Positions 1 to 9,203 of a DNA stretch of 64,000 nt are shown in pieces (the first letter of the stretch is position 1; the number at the start of each line of letters is the position of its first letter). The position numbers and the translations under genes are program-made. Location of the stretch: positions 887,701-951,700 of the forward strand of contig NZ_BMNK01000001.1 in assembly GCF_014646515.1 (NCBI RefSeq), written 5' to 3'. This DNA comes from Nonomuraea glycinis. Lineage in GTDB: Bacteria; Actinomycetota; Actinomycetes; Streptosporangiales; Streptosporangiaceae. Below the pieces are notes generated by a model that saw nothing but the letters and a program-made list of their open reading frames with translations, did not search any database and had not been told where the DNA came from.

Positions 1-64
1 CTGCTTGGGCCACTTCACTTTGTCGTACATAAGCCACTTCTCCTTGTCTATGTGTGTGCCGGGG

Positions 65-792
65 TCAGGCCCAGCGCCCGCCGCCGTCGACATGGAGGGT
101 TTCGCCGGTGATGAAGGGGTTGGTCAGCAGCGCGCGGGCGGCGCTTGAGACGTCGGAGGGCTGTCCGACGCGGCGGGCCGGTGTCGTGGCCGCGACGTGC
201 TGGAACAGTCGTTGTTTGTCGGGTACCGCGGTGTCCCGAGCGCCGGTGGTAATCACCCGGGGGAGATGGCGTTGACGCGGGTGGGCGCCAGCTCGACGGC
301 GAGGGCGGAGACGAGCGTGGTGACGCTGCCGTTGGTGGCCGCCGTCGCGACGCCTCCCGGTGCCGGTCGCCAGGCCCCCAGACCGGAAAAGAACAGCAGC
401 GAACCTCCCTTGGCGATCAGCGGGGCGAAGTGTTTGGCCAGCATGATCGGACCGACGGCCTTGGCGTCGAAGGCAGCGAGCAAGGCGCGGCGATCAAGGG
501 AGGAGACCGGTCCGGAGGCCCTCTCCGTAGCGACGCTGACGAGATGGTCGAGCCCGTCGGCGGTCCCGGCCTGATCCGCGGCCGCCCGGATCGACTCCTT
601 GTCCGAGAGGTCGAGGGCGATGGCCCGGACGGTGTCACCCACGGCCTTCGCCGCGGCGGCCGTTCTCCCGGCGTCCCGGCCCGCGAGCGTGACTCGCGCA
701 CCCTCCTGGAGGAGATCGGCGGCCAGCGCGGCCGCGATGTCCGAGCCGCCTCCCACGATCAGAACGTCCTTGTCCTTCAGCGAATATGTCAT
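65..792 (-). pseudogene. SDR family oxidoreductase, frameshifted
   Basis: Short-chain dehydrogenase of about 240 residues when the two frames are joined. The N-terminal frame begins MTYSLKDKDVLIVGGGSDIA, a Rossmann nucleotide-binding segment, and runs to RVNAISPG just after the usual SDR C-terminal turn; a stop (TGA) follows at once. The expected continuation, ITTGARD...ITGETLHVDGGGRWA, is in the next frame. The break lies at about 255-262 in a C/G-rich run, where one extra G would restore the classic SPGVITT junction. The start overlaps the upstream SRPBCC gene as ATGA, so the gene is the last of a coupled operon. The canonical YxxxK is replaced by a TAATNGS-like stretch, so catalysis is uncertain even if the frame is restored. 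Confidence 0.75.
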
Positions 793-1322
793 GTGGGAGA
801 GCCGCTGCGCTCGGTCGCGACCTTGGCGAGCGCTGCGAGAAGTTCCTCGTGCGTGCGCCAGAAAACGTCGGGAGCCTTCTTCGCCAATTCGATCCAGAAC
901 GGCCCCTGCATCGTCTCTTCGGTCCAGAGATGACACCCCTTCGGCGTGGGTGTGATGATCCAAGCGTGATAAGCCTTGGATGCTTCCGCGGCCTTGGGAT
1001 GGCCGCCCCAGGCAATGCGCGTCACAGGCGCGAACTCCTGCACGGACGCGAAGACGTCCTGGCCGGCCAGATTGGTCTCGAACCGCGTGCCGAGGTGCAG
1101 CGTGTCGTGGCCATCGAGCAGCCGTACATGCTCGACGCCAGGATAGAAGCTGGGCCAGGCCTGGGGGTCCACCAGCAGGGACCAGACCGTTTCAGGAGAG
1201 GCCGCGACCTCAAGCTCGTTGGTGAAGTGGATCGGGGAGCGGCTGGGGACCATGGCCTCCGGCCAATTTACTGCTTCGAACACATCAACCTCCAGATGGG
1301 AATGGAACGCGAGAGCGCTCAT
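789..1322 (-). CDS. SRPBCC family protein
   Basis: A 177-residue protein with an SRPBCC (START/Bet v1-like) hydrophobic ligand-binding fold: NELEVAASPETVWSLLVDP near residues 35-53 is the usual first strand and helix, and the C-terminal long helix (WIELAKKAPDVFWRTHEELL) closes the pocket. Such proteins act as cyclases, aromatases, lipid binders or general ligand carriers; the substrate cannot be read here. The ATG overlaps the stop of the upstream oxidoreductase gene (ATGA), and its own stop overlaps the SDR start, so the three genes are translationally coupled. An internal ATG 24 codons in is an alternative start, but the coupling favours the long form. Confidence 0.8.
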   Translation of the reverse strand: MSALAFHSHLEVDVFEAVNWPEAMVPSRSPIHFTNELEVAASPETVWSLLVDPQAWPSFYPGVEHVRLLDGHDTLHLGTRFETNLAGQDVFASVQEFAPVTRIAWGGHPKAAEASKAYHAWIITPTPKGCHLWTEETMQGPFWIELAKKAPDVFWRTHEELLAALAKVATERSGSPT

Positions 1323-1864
1323 CAGAGCTCGCCGGGCACCGCGAATCGATAGAACACGCCTCCTATCGGGGCCACACCCATGAGGAGCCAGACCGCGTTC
1401 TCGAAGTCACGGGCGCGGGAGAGGTCTCCGACGCGTACCGGGTCGTAGCCGGCGTCGCGGATGAGGCGCTCGGTGATCTCGCGGGCGGCCTCGTCCGCGA
1501 CGTACCAATTACTCGGCCGTACTCGCTGCTCGCGCACCGCCCCGAACAAAGCTCCGAAGTTCATGTTGAAACTCTTGGCCACCGGGCCGCGGGTGAAGGA
1601 CTTCACCTCCTCGGCGTACGACGGAAAGTCTCCGTGGCGCGCGGGCAGGATGTTCGTCGCGTCGATCGCGATCTTCCCCTCAAGCCCCGTGACCTTGCTC
1701 AAGGCGGGCGAGATCTGGTCGCCGGGTACTGCTACCAGGACGACGTCCGCGTCCGACACATCCCCGCCATCACGGCCGAGCTCTTCGACGTCGTGTCCTG
1801 CGGCCCGCCACAGGCCGGCCAGTCCGCCGCCGATCGTTCCTCTTCCGATCGTGGCAATCCTCAT
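1322..1864 (-). CDS. NAD(P)-binding oxidoreductase, F420-dependent NADP reductase-like
   Basis: A 180-residue protein opening [19 protein letters not shown], a glycine-rich dinucleotide-binding turn, followed by [14 protein letters not shown] and IAIDATN, typical of the coenzyme-F420-dependent NADP oxidoreductase / NADP-binding family (PF03807 type). It probably moves hydride to or from NADP; whether F420 is the partner is not visible. The start is clear: AGAAGGAGG lies 7-8 bases before the ATG. The ORF is open further upstream, but homology begins at this methionine. It sits 35 bases after the epimerase gene and overlaps the SRPBCC gene by 3 bases. Confidence 0.8.
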   Translation of the reverse strand: MRIATIGRGTIGGGLAGLWRAAGHDVEELGRDGGDVSDADVVLVAVPGDQISPALSKVTGLEGKIAIDATNILPARHGDFPSYAEEVKSFTRGPVAKSFNMNFGALFGAVREQRVRPSNWYVADEAAREITERLIRDAGYDPVRVGDLSRARDFENAVWLLMGVAPIGGVFYRFAVPGEL

Positions 1865-1899
1865 TTCAGCCTCCTTCTGATTGAACGGATGTGAAGCCT

Positions 1900-2832
1900 T
1901 CACACACCGCTGAGTGCCACCGAATCCCTGACAGCGTGGAGACCGGCGGCATGCGAAACAATGGGGTTGTATCCGAGCTCGCCTGCGGCCTTGTCCGTCC
2001 GCAGGATGCACGGCTGCCCGAGGAACCATCGAACGGGAACCGGGACCTCGCGCTCCGCTGTCTCCGCGTCGAGGTCGGGGATCGGCGTATCGACGCCATA
2101 GATCGCGAACAAGGTCTCCATGAACTCGCGCAGGGGGACGCGGCGCCGGTCGGTGATGAAGTAGGCCTGACCTGGCCGGCCGCGCTGCCATCCGAGCATG
2201 AGGCCCTCGACGGCGTTGTCGACGAACGTGACGTCGGTCGTGTGCCGGCCTCCGTCGATCCAGGCGAACTGTCCCGCCTTCGCCGCCGCGACCAGGCCTT
2301 CGATGAGGATGCTGCCGGGACCCCAGACGAACCTCGGACGGATCGACACCGTGGTGAAGTCCGGGGCGTTCGCATCGAGCACGATCTTCTCGGCAACGGC
2401 CTTCACCGCACAGTAGGCGGCTTCCGAGTCCGGCCGCAGGGGCGCGGTCTCGTCGATGTCCATCAGCGGGTCGCCGGCGAGGAGCGCAGCTTCGCTCCCG
2501 CAGTGGACGAACCGAGGAACTCGCGCGTAGCCGGCCGCATCGACGGCTGCCCGAGTGCCGCGAACCGTCACAAGCTCATGACGCTGACGGTCTGCGGTGA
2601 TGTCCGTCTCGGCAGCGAGGTGAAACACCACGTCACTCCCCGTTACCTTGTCGCGCCACGTGGCCGGGTCGGTCAACTCGCCCCGGACGGGCACCGCGCC
2701 CAGCGCCGCCACCTTTGCGGCCGACGCTTCGCTTCTGACCAGAACACGGACCGAATGCCCCTCGTCGAGGAGTCGCTGTAGCAGCACCTGGCCGATGAAC
2801 CCCGAACCGCCCGTGACGAACGCCTGCGCCAT
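1900..2832 (-). CDS. NAD-dependent epimerase/dehydratase (extended SDR)
   Basis: A 310-residue extended short-chain dehydrogenase. The N-terminus [20 protein letters not shown] carries the GxxGxxG NAD(P)-binding motif; [11 protein letters not shown] is the following strand; [10 protein letters not shown] holds the YxxxK catalytic pair. This family includes sugar epimerases, 3-beta-hydroxysteroid dehydrogenase-like enzymes and dihydroflavonol reductase-like proteins; the substrate is unknown. The start at 2832 has an AAGGAG ribosome site and begins exactly at the Rossmann motif, so the longer ORF is not needed. It is first in the four-gene minus-strand operon and divergent from a LysR regulator. 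Confidence 0.85.
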   Translation of the reverse strand: MAQAFVTGGSGFIGQVLLQRLLDEGHSVRVLVRSEASAAKVAALGAVPVRGELTDPATWRDKVTGSDVVFHLAAETDITADRQRHELVTVRGTRAAVDAAGYARVPRFVHCGSEAALLAGDPLMDIDETAPLRPDSEAAYCAVKAVAEKIVLDANAPDFTTVSIRPRFVWGPGSILIEGLVAAAKAGQFAWIDGGRHTTDVTFVDNAVEGLMLGWQRGRPGQAYFITDRRRVPLREFMETLFAIYGVDTPIPDLDAETAEREVPVPVRWFLGQPCILRTDKAAGELGYNPIVSHAAGLHAVRDSVALSGV

Positions 2833-2964
2833 GAAACTCTCCTTCGCCGAGTATGGGCCCCCTCTGTTTGGGTGAGAAGGCGTCGTGGGGTAGAGCAATC
2901 GATGGCCTTGAAGGCATTCCCTCAGAAATATTCATGTTTCGAGGCTCTGTAATAGAATTCTTGG
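2833..2964. promoter_or_regulatory. Divergent promoter region, epimerase operon / LysR
   Basis: This 132-base spacer separates the first gene of the redox operon from the LysR gene. LysR regulators usually bind such spacers and control the divergent operon. The right half is clearly AT-richer (around AAATATTCATGTTTCGAGG), as expected of a promoter. I did not assign a specific LysR box. Confidence 0.45.
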
Positions 2965-3894
2965 ATGGCTTCTCTTCGAGCGTTGGAGTGTCTCGTGGCG
3001 GTCGCGGATTCCGGGTCGATCACCCAGGCCGCGCGGCTGCTTCATTCGTCGCAGCCTGCTGTCTCTCATCAGCTTGCTTCGCTGGAGCGCGAGACAGGGA
3101 CGGTCCTGCTTCGCCGCGAGCCCCGGGGGGTCAGGCTCACTCCCGCTGGGCGAGCCGCCGTGGCGGATGCCAGACGGGCGATCGAAGCGGCTACCTCTGC
3201 GGTGAGGTCGGCTCGTGCCGCCGGCGAAGCGACCGGAGGGTCACTTCGGTTGGGTTGTGCGCAGAGCCTGGTGTCCGTGCTCGCTCCGGTCATTCGCGAG
3301 TGGCACCGTCGCCACCCGGAGGTGGCGATCACCCTGCGTGAATCCACGGCGGCGGACGAGCTCCACGGCTTCGTCGACTCCGACGAGGTCGACCTGGCCT
3401 TGATGCCCGCTCCCGTGCCTGGCCGCTTCACGATCACCACCGTCGCTGAGGAAGAGATCGTGCTGACGGCACCCACCGGCCACCCACTGGCCGAGCAGCC
3501 GACTGTGCGCCTCGAGGATCTTGGAGGTGTGCCGTTCGTTCACTACGCGGCGGAGAACGGCCTCAGCGCCTGGCTCGATCGCTCGTTCGCCCGCGCCGGG
3601 GTCCGCCCGGAGCCCGTCATGAGGACAGCGGTGACGACCGCGGCACCGCAGCTCGCTGCCGCCGGCCTGGGAATCGCCGTGTGCCCCGTAAGCGCCCTCA
3701 GCGATGGTTTTCCTGGCGCAGTGCGATCGTTCTCGCCACGATGGGTCAGACAGCTGGTGGCGGTGACGTCCGCAGAACCGGATCCGCTCGCCGCCCGCTT
3801 CATCCGCAACCTGAGCAATCACGGCGTACATGTGCCTCACGGCGTACGAACCCAACTCGCAGCGGACAGCCCGACGTCCACGAAGACGCGATAG
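2965..3894 (+). CDS. LysR family transcriptional regulator
   Basis: A 309-residue LysR-type regulator. The N-terminal winged helix-turn-helix (residues 1-60: LRALECLVAVADSGSITQAA, then SSQPAVSHQLASLE) is followed by a linker helix and a periplasmic-binding-protein-like effector domain beginning near GGSLRLGCAQSL. It is divergent from the epimerase/oxidoreductase operon at 1900-2832 and below, so that operon is the likely target, with a substrate or product as co-inducer (inference). The ATG lies at the end of the AT-rich spacer with no strong ribosome site. The C-terminal 25 residues are polar and likely disordered. Confidence 0.88.
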   Translation: MASLRALECLVAVADSGSITQAARLLHSSQPAVSHQLASLERETGTVLLRREPRGVRLTPAGRAAVADARRAIEAATSAVRSARAAGEATGGSLRLGCAQSLVSVLAPVIREWHRRHPEVAITLRESTAADELHGFVDSDEVDLALMPAPVPGRFTITTVAEEEIVLTAPTGHPLAEQPTVRLEDLGGVPFVHYAAENGLSAWLDRSFARAGVRPEPVMRTAVTTAAPQLAAAGLGIAVCPVSALSDGFPGAVRSFSPRWVRQLVAVTSAEPDPLAARFIRNLSNHGVHVPHGVRTQLAADSPTSTKTR

Positions 3895-4145
3895 GTCATG
3901 GGGTCGCGGGCGGCGGCGTCATGAGGCTCGGCCCCGCCGGCAAGCGGGGCCGAAGCGCATATAGTCCGGATTCTCAACTCGCGTCCCTCTGCACGGCCCT
4001 CCGCTCGCCGGGTAGCCCCGGTGCATTGCTGCACCGTGTGAGGCTCAAGAACTCAGGTTTGCACCTCGGCCGATCGGCACCAATGTCAGCGGGGTGCGGC
4101 ACACTGTCGGTGATTTCTGTGAGAGCCGAGGTGAGGAGCTGACTG

Positions 4146-7100
4146 GTGAACACTCCCAGGCAGTCCAGTCTGTTGATCCGGTTCGCCCTGGACAATCTTG
4201 GGGAGCGCAATGCGCACCACGAATTCGAACAGCTCTGTCTGGACGTGGCCCGTCTGGTGCTCGTGAGCAATTTGGTGCCGGCGACCGGCCCCGTAAGCAG
4301 CGGGGGCGATCAGGGTCGGGACGCCGAGAGTTTCTGGACGAGTCTTGCCGCGGCTCCGTCGCCGGTCTCGGCTTTCGCGCGCCTGGCTTCGACGGAGAAG
4401 GTCGTCTTGGCCTGCACGATCCAGAAGGACCGCGTCCCCGCCAAGATCAGAAGAGATTTGGCCTCGATCTGCGGCCAAGGCAGTCCCGTACAACACGTGC
4501 TGTACTTCACAGTGGCCCCGGTGCCGGTAAGCACACGACACACGCTGGAGGATGAGGCGCGGGATGTCCACCAGGTCAAGCTGGACATCTTCGATGCGGT
4601 TGCTCTGACAGATCTCCTGATCAGGCCCGAACTCTACTTCCTGGCCGAGCGATATCTGAGTCTTCCGCCGCTGCCGGGTATCAGCGGCGCGTCCATCGGC
4701 GACCTGTCGGTGGCGGTGCCCGAGGACTTGGTCGAGCACCGGATCCGCGGGCGCGAGGCGCTGCTGACCGCGTTGGAGGAGCGGGTGGCGAACGTCGGCG
4801 GGCGGTTGGTCCTGTGCGGGATGGGCGGCACCGGCAAAAGCACGGTCGCGCTGGCGCTCGCCCGACGAGTCGCCGTACGGCGGACAGTGTGGTGGGTCGA
4901 TGCCGCGACCCCGGCCGCCTTCGTGGCGGCGTTGCGTGAGGTCGCCGTACAAGCAGGGGTGGAGCGTGCCGAGGCGCGTGAGGTGTGGCGCAACCACGAG
5001 GCAGCCCGAGATGTGCTGTGGGACGCTCTAAACAGGTCGACCACTGCGCCATGGCTGCTGGTCGTCGACAACGCCAACGACCCGGCGGTGGTGCGGGACT
5101 GGATCAGGCAGCCGGTCACGGGGAACACGGTGGTAGTGACGAGCCGCGACCAGCGCTCCGACTCTTGGTGGACGTCGGCGGCAATCCATGCCGTTGCCCC
5201 GATCTCCGAGGCCGAAGGCGCCGAGATGCTCCGTGAACTGGCGCCCGACGCTGGCTCCGAGGGCGATGCAGTACACCTGGCGCGGCGATTGGGCGGCCTT
5301 CCTCTCGCTCTGCTGCTCGTGGGCAAGTATCTGGCGATGACGAGCGGTGACCTGGTGCTCCCCGAGTCGGAGGCGCCTCGGACATTCGCTGCGTATCGGG
5401 AGGCGCTGGACGCGGAGTTCGCCGAGGCGGTCACAGCGCTGCCGCACGATCCACACGGCCCGCTGGCCCGTACATGGGAGATGTCGCTGGATCTGCTGGA
5501 GATGCGGGGTACGGTGGCCGCGCGGCCGCTGTTCCGGCTGATCTCGTTCTTCGCACCTGAGCCACTGCCGGTCGCCCTGCTTCGTAGGAGTGTGCTCGCT
5601 GCCGCAAACGACTTCAAAAATCTGTCCTCGTCTGGGCTCGAAGCTGCGGTACGCGGTCTGCTTGGGTGCGGACTGCTGCACCGTCGGCGCTTCGAGGGGC
5701 TCGGTTCGACGGCCGAGACACTGATCGTCCACCCACTTGTCAGGGAGATCACCCGTACCCAGCCAGCCGCCGTCGAGGCAGCACCGGTGTACGCGGCTCT
5801 GTCGACCGCCCTGCTTGCCATGGTGACGAAAGGGCTTGACCCGGCCGTCCCGGCGAACTGGCCTCTGTGGCGGCTACTGCTGCCGCACTGTGTCCACGTC
5901 GCGGCAGACACGACGCACGCTGTCGCGCTGGAGCACCGGATGCGAGGCGACCTAGCAGATCGGGCGGCGGTGTACGCGCAGCAGTCAGGCCAGTGGTCAG
6001 TGGCGGAGGAGCAGTTTGGCCATGCCCTGACCGCGTACGCCCACACCGCTCCCGACGATGGCCTCAGGACTGTGCTGACGACACGGCACAACTTCGCCCT
6101 GCTGAAACGCGATCAGGATCGTCTCGATGAAGCGGAGGCAGACTTCGGTGACATTCTGCGCACAGCGACGCGGGTACTCGGTCCTGATCACACGAATACG
6201 TTGACCGCTCGCCACGAATTGGCCCGGTTCCGCCTCGACCGGGGCGATGTCGAGGGCGCGCACACGGAGTTCTCGAGACTCGTACCGCATCTGATCGCCG
6301 TCCTAGGTCCCGAGCATTCGACCACCCTCGCGGCGCGCCACGAACTCGCCAGAGTGCTGCGTGGCCGAGGAAACCTCGCCCAGGCCCGCAACTCGTTCGA
6401 GCAACTGCTTCCCGACATGGTGAACGCGCTGGGCGACGCTTCTCCCAATACGCTAGCCTCCCGCCACGAACTGGCGGACCTACTGCTCGAACTCGGTGAA
6501 GTCGAGCAGGCCCTCGACGAGTTCGAGGCGACTCTCCGCCTGGAAAGACGGACGCTGGGCCGCGACCATCCGAGCACGCTGGTCACCCGACACAACGTCT
6601 GCAACGCGTTGCTACAGCTCGGTCGGTTCGACGAGGCTGAGACAGAGCTGCGCGCCATCCATGCGACGTGGGCCCGTATCGCTCCCCGAGGGCACACGTC
6701 CTCCCATCGAGCCCAGGGCACTCTCGCGGGGTTGCTCTCCGCGACGGGGAGGCCCGCCGAGGCCGAGGGACATTTCCGTGCTGCGGCCGAGGCATTGGTA
6801 GCGGCGCTTGGTCCCACTCACCCCGAGACAGTCGTCGCCCGCCTGGGCCACGCCGACACGCTTCGTCTGCTCGACAGACATGCTGAGGCGCAGGACGTGC
6901 TGCAGTCCCTGCTGACCTCTGTCCTCGCCTCTCACGGCACTAGTCATCCCAGTCTGCTCTCGGTGCGCCGGCACCTGGCGGACGTGTACTTCGAGCAAGA
7001 GCAAGACACCGCCGCCGAGCATCAGCTACGGCTTTTAGCTGAGGCGCAGAGCGACGTTCTGGGCACGGGGCACCCTGACACCTTGCGAACCCTCAGTCAG

Positions 7101-7685
7101 GCGGCGGCGGTCGCTCTCCGTCAGGGCGAGGTCAACCGCGCCATTCGCGAACTGGCTGCCCTGGTCGACCCACTGGCCTCGCACCTCGGCAGCGACAACG
7201 AGGACACCCTGAGCGCTCAGCTGAACTTGGCCTACGCGTGTCTGCTCCTCGGCGACTCTGCAGCGGCGAGTCGCCAACTGACCGATGTCTTGATGGCGTA
7301 CGAGAACGGTTGTCGTGCTCCGGACGAGCTGCTGGCATCCGCACAGGATCTACAGCGTCAACTAGCGCCGATGAGCGCGCACCCCTGGCTTCCGGAGCGA
7401 CGTCATGTGACGAGCACGGTGGTGAGCATCGAGAGATACGGCTCGTGGGCGAGATGCAGGCTGTCCAGGTCGGGCGTCTTGAACCACGCCACAGCGTCGT
7501 GCTCGTCCGGTGCGGCGTTGACGGGTGTTCCGGTCCATCTGTCGATCAACCAGATCTGCATGGCGAACGTCGCGGTCCGGATCTCCTGCATCGGCGGGCC
7601 GGACGGCTCCGGTGCCGTGATTCCCAGCTCCTCCCGAAGCTCGCGGACAAGGCTCTCTTTCGGATCCTCCCTCTCCTCGACATGA
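4146..7685 (+). CDS. STAND NTPase with N-terminal nuclease-like domain and C-terminal TPR array
   Basis: A 1179-residue, NLR-like protein. Residues 1-180 resemble an Mrr/restriction-endonuclease-like fold: HEFEQLCLDVA near residue 25, GGDQGRDAE at 53-61 and VVLACTIQKD at 86-95 have the spacing of the acidic and (E/Q)xK strands, though the last motif is atypical. An NB-ARC/STAND ATPase follows: P-loop GMGGTGKST at 225-233, Walker B LLVVDNAND near 305, GLPLAL near 383. Residues of about 620-1070 are tetratricopeptide units with repeated LGxxHPxTLxxRxxLA. An effector-STAND-sensor order is that of Avs and other NLR-related antiphage proteins, but regulatory roles exist in actinomycetes too. GTG start with AGGAG at good spacing. 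The last 95-105 residues run antisense through the Nudix gene and look non-native. Confidence 0.8.
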   Translation: MNTPRQSSLLIRFALDNLGERNAHHEFEQLCLDVARLVLVSNLVPATGPVSSGGDQGRDAESFWTSLAAAPSPVSAFARLASTEKVVLACTIQKDRVPAKIRRDLASICGQGSPVQHVLYFTVAPVPVSTRHTLEDEARDVHQVKLDIFDAVALTDLLIRPELYFLAERYLSLPPLPGISGASIGDLSVAVPEDLVEHRIRGREALLTALEERVANVGGRLVLCGMGGTGKSTVALALARRVAVRRTVWWVDAATPAAFVAALREVAVQAGVERAEAREVWRNHEAARDVLWDALNRSTTAPWLLVVDNANDPAVVRDWIRQPVTGNTVVVTSRDQRSDSWWTSAAIHAVAPISEAEGAEMLRELAPDAGSEGDAVHLARRLGGLPLALLLVGKYLAMTSGDLVLPESEAPRTFAAYREALDAEFAEAVTALPHDPHGPLARTWEMSLDLLEMRGTVAARPLFRLISFFAPEPLPVALLRRSVLAAANDFKNLSSSGLEAAVRGLLGCGLLHRRRFEGLGSTAETLIVHPLVREITRTQPAAVEAAPVYAALSTALLAMVTKGLDPAVPANWPLWRLLLPHCVHVAADTTHAVALEHRMRGDLADRAAVYAQQSGQWSVAEEQFGHALTAYAHTAPDDGLRTVLTTRHNFALLKRDQDRLDEAEADFGDILRTATRVLGPDHTNTLTARHELARFRLDRGDVEGAHTEFSRLVPHLIAVLGPEHSTTLAARHELARVLRGRGNLAQARNSFEQLLPDMVNALGDASPNTLASRHELADLLLELGEVEQALDEFEATLRLERRTLGRDHPSTLVTRHNVCNALLQLGRFDEAETELRAIHATWARIAPRGHTSSHRAQGTLAGLLSATGRPAEAEGHFRAAAEALVAALGPTHPETVVARLGHADTLRLLDRHAEAQDVLQSLLTSVLASHGTSHPSLLSVRRHLADVYFEQEQDTAAEHQLRLLAEAQSDVLGTGHPDTLRTLSQAAAVALRQGEVNRAIRELAALVDPLASHLGSDNEDTLSAQLNLAYACLLLGDSAAASRQLTDVLMAYENGCRAPDELLASAQDLQRQLAPMSAHPWLPERRHVTSTVVSIERYGSWARCRLSRSGVLNHATASCSSGAALTGVPVHLSINQICMANVAVRISCIGGPDGSGAVIPSSSRSSRTRLSFGSSLSST

Positions 7686-7819
7686 CCGCCCGGCAGGTCC
7701 CACACGTCGGGATACCAACGGCGTCGGGCGCTTCGATGACACAGCAGCACCCGATCGCCGTCGCGAAGAACGGCCGTCACGATCCGGTCCGGACCGAAGG
7801 CGTCAGCGGAGATCGTCAT
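7403..7819 (-). CDS. NUDIX hydrolase
   Basis: A 138-residue Nudix hydrolase, cleaving a nucleoside diphosphate linked to another group. The Nudix box is complete: GGHVEEREDPKESLV followed by RELREELGI fits GX5EX7REUXEEXGU, including the metal-binding glutamates. RWYPDVWDLPGGH is typical of MutT/8-oxo-dGTP or related hydrolases. An ATG six codons upstream (7837) is possible; neither has a clear ribosome site. Its 3' two-thirds is antisense to the end of the STAND ORF (about 283 shared bases), so one of the annotated ends is probably not functional sequence; this gene is the better supported in the overlap. Confidence 0.82.
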   Translation of the reverse strand: MTISADAFGPDRIVTAVLRDGDRVLLCHRSARRRWYPDVWDLPGGHVEEREDPKESLVRELREELGITAPEPSGPPMQEIRTATFAMQIWLIDRWTGTPVNAAPDEHDAVAWFKTPDLDSLHLAHEPYLSMLTTVLVT

Positions 7820-7928
7820 CGGCACATTCTGACCCATGCGGATCTGCCGCAGACAAGGCGCGTCCCGCCTCCGACACCCGTCACGTGCGTGAGCGGCGCG
7901 CTGGCCGACAACAGACCCCGGGTCCTTC

Positions 7929-8936
7929 TCAGGGGTGGATCACGGTTGGGCGAGCGGCGATGGACTGGTGGAGGGTGTTCGCCACCGCGTGGACGAGCGG
8001 GGCCTGTGAGGCATCCCAGACGAGGTTGAGGCCGCTGTGGCTGCGGAGGATGAGCCTGCCGTACAGCAGGATGGGCAGGCGGGCGTTGTTCTTGAAACGG
8101 CGGTCGGGGCCGCCTTTGACGTTGACGTAGCGCCAGGTGGAGTCCACGACCGTGCCGTCGCGTGGCACCGGGCCTTCTTCGATGAAGCGGGCGTGTTCCA
8201 TGCCGACGTGGAGGTGCTGATAGGCGAGGTCGGCGACGTGGCGGCCGTTCTGGAACAGGACCCGGTCGGGGAGGAAGTGCACCGACAGGTTGCCTGCGGT
8301 CAGGGTCGGGACGGCGACGTTGGTGACCAGGATCCGCGGTCCCGCCAGCAGGGCTGAGGCGTTCAGCCTGCGCAGCAGGTTGGAGGCGCCGGCGTTCACC
8401 TTGAACTGGTGGGTGCTGGTGATCGCGCCGGATGCGGTGATCAGCCAGAACCCGTGGGCTCGCTGGAGATCGGTGATCGAGGTGACGAGCTGATCGAAGC
8501 GCCAAGCGGCCTCGTCGGTCACGTCGTACATGACGACCACCGCGCGAGCCGCCCGATCGCGCAACGCCACCCAGAGCACGCAAGGCAGCCCGACGGCGAC
8601 GATGACCAGGCCGAAGCGTCCCGTCACCAGTCCCGCGACGAGCAGGGCGGCCAGGGCGAACGGCCAGTACAGCCGGCGTTTGGCGGCCTTCTGCAACTGC
8701 TGGACGATGTCACTCGGCTGGGCCGGGACCAGGTTGACGACATCGTTCATGACCACATCATGGTCGGGTGCGGTGGTGCGGTAGGAGATCGCTCCGCGTC
8801 CCATGTGCACGACATTGCCGCGGGGGCCCATCCGCACCCGAAGGCCCGGGATTCCGGTTGAGACTCCCATTCCGGCCTGGCTGAGGGTGAAACGGAACGG
8901 TCCGGCCCTGAGGCTGGTGCGCACATAGAAACCCAC
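7929..8936 (-). CDS. DUF4236 domain membrane protein
   Basis: A 335-residue protein. Residues 1-55 match the DUF4236 pattern: GFYVRTSLRAGPFRFTLS, then GVSTGIPGLRVRMGPRGN and HMGRGAISYRT. A hydrophobic hairpin near residues 90-125 (WPFALAALLVAGLVTG and GLVIVAVGLPCVLW) gives two membrane segments. The C-terminal 200 residues form a soluble domain with no family I recognise. DUF4236 proteins occur widely in mobile and accessory bacterial DNA and have no settled function. The ATG at 8936 begins directly at the domain. Confidence 0.75.
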   Translation of the reverse strand: MGFYVRTSLRAGPFRFTLSQAGMGVSTGIPGLRVRMGPRGNVVHMGRGAISYRTTAPDHDVVMNDVVNLVPAQPSDIVQQLQKAAKRRLYWPFALAALLVAGLVTGRFGLVIVAVGLPCVLWVALRDRAARAVVVMYDVTDEAAWRFDQLVTSITDLQRAHGFWLITASGAITSTHQFKVNAGASNLLRRLNASALLAGPRILVTNVAVPTLTAGNLSVHFLPDRVLFQNGRHVADLAYQHLHVGMEHARFIEEGPVPRDGTVVDSTWRYVNVKGGPDRRFKNNARLPILLYGRLILRSHSGLNLVWDASQAPLVHAVANTLHQSIAARPTVIHP

Positions 8937-9203
8937 GATGAGGAATCCTTCCGACCCGGGCGCCCGTTACTGCGGACGAAGTCCAACCCTGGGGGTGCCC
9001 GAGACACGGTCGGGCGAAGGCTGACGGGCGGTGAGTCGCAGCGCGCGCCGGACAGGGTGACCGCTGACTCCCCACGCGGGGTTCGCCTTCGCCCTGCGCT
9101 TCTTCGCCACGGCGCCGATCCTGGCGTCTCCCAGGGGTCAGGAAGGGCTGGTTCGCGTGGCAGGAGCGACTGAGGCCAGCCTCTGGGTCATACTCTGAAC
9201 GCT

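Noticed and set aside
1..60. Two GCCACTTC repeats resembling an IS21-type terminal region
   Set aside because: Too short and cut by the window edge; no transposase visible to support it.
4634..6091. 485-codon minus-strand ORF over the STAND gene
   Set aside because: Ser/Arg-rich shadow of the real frame.
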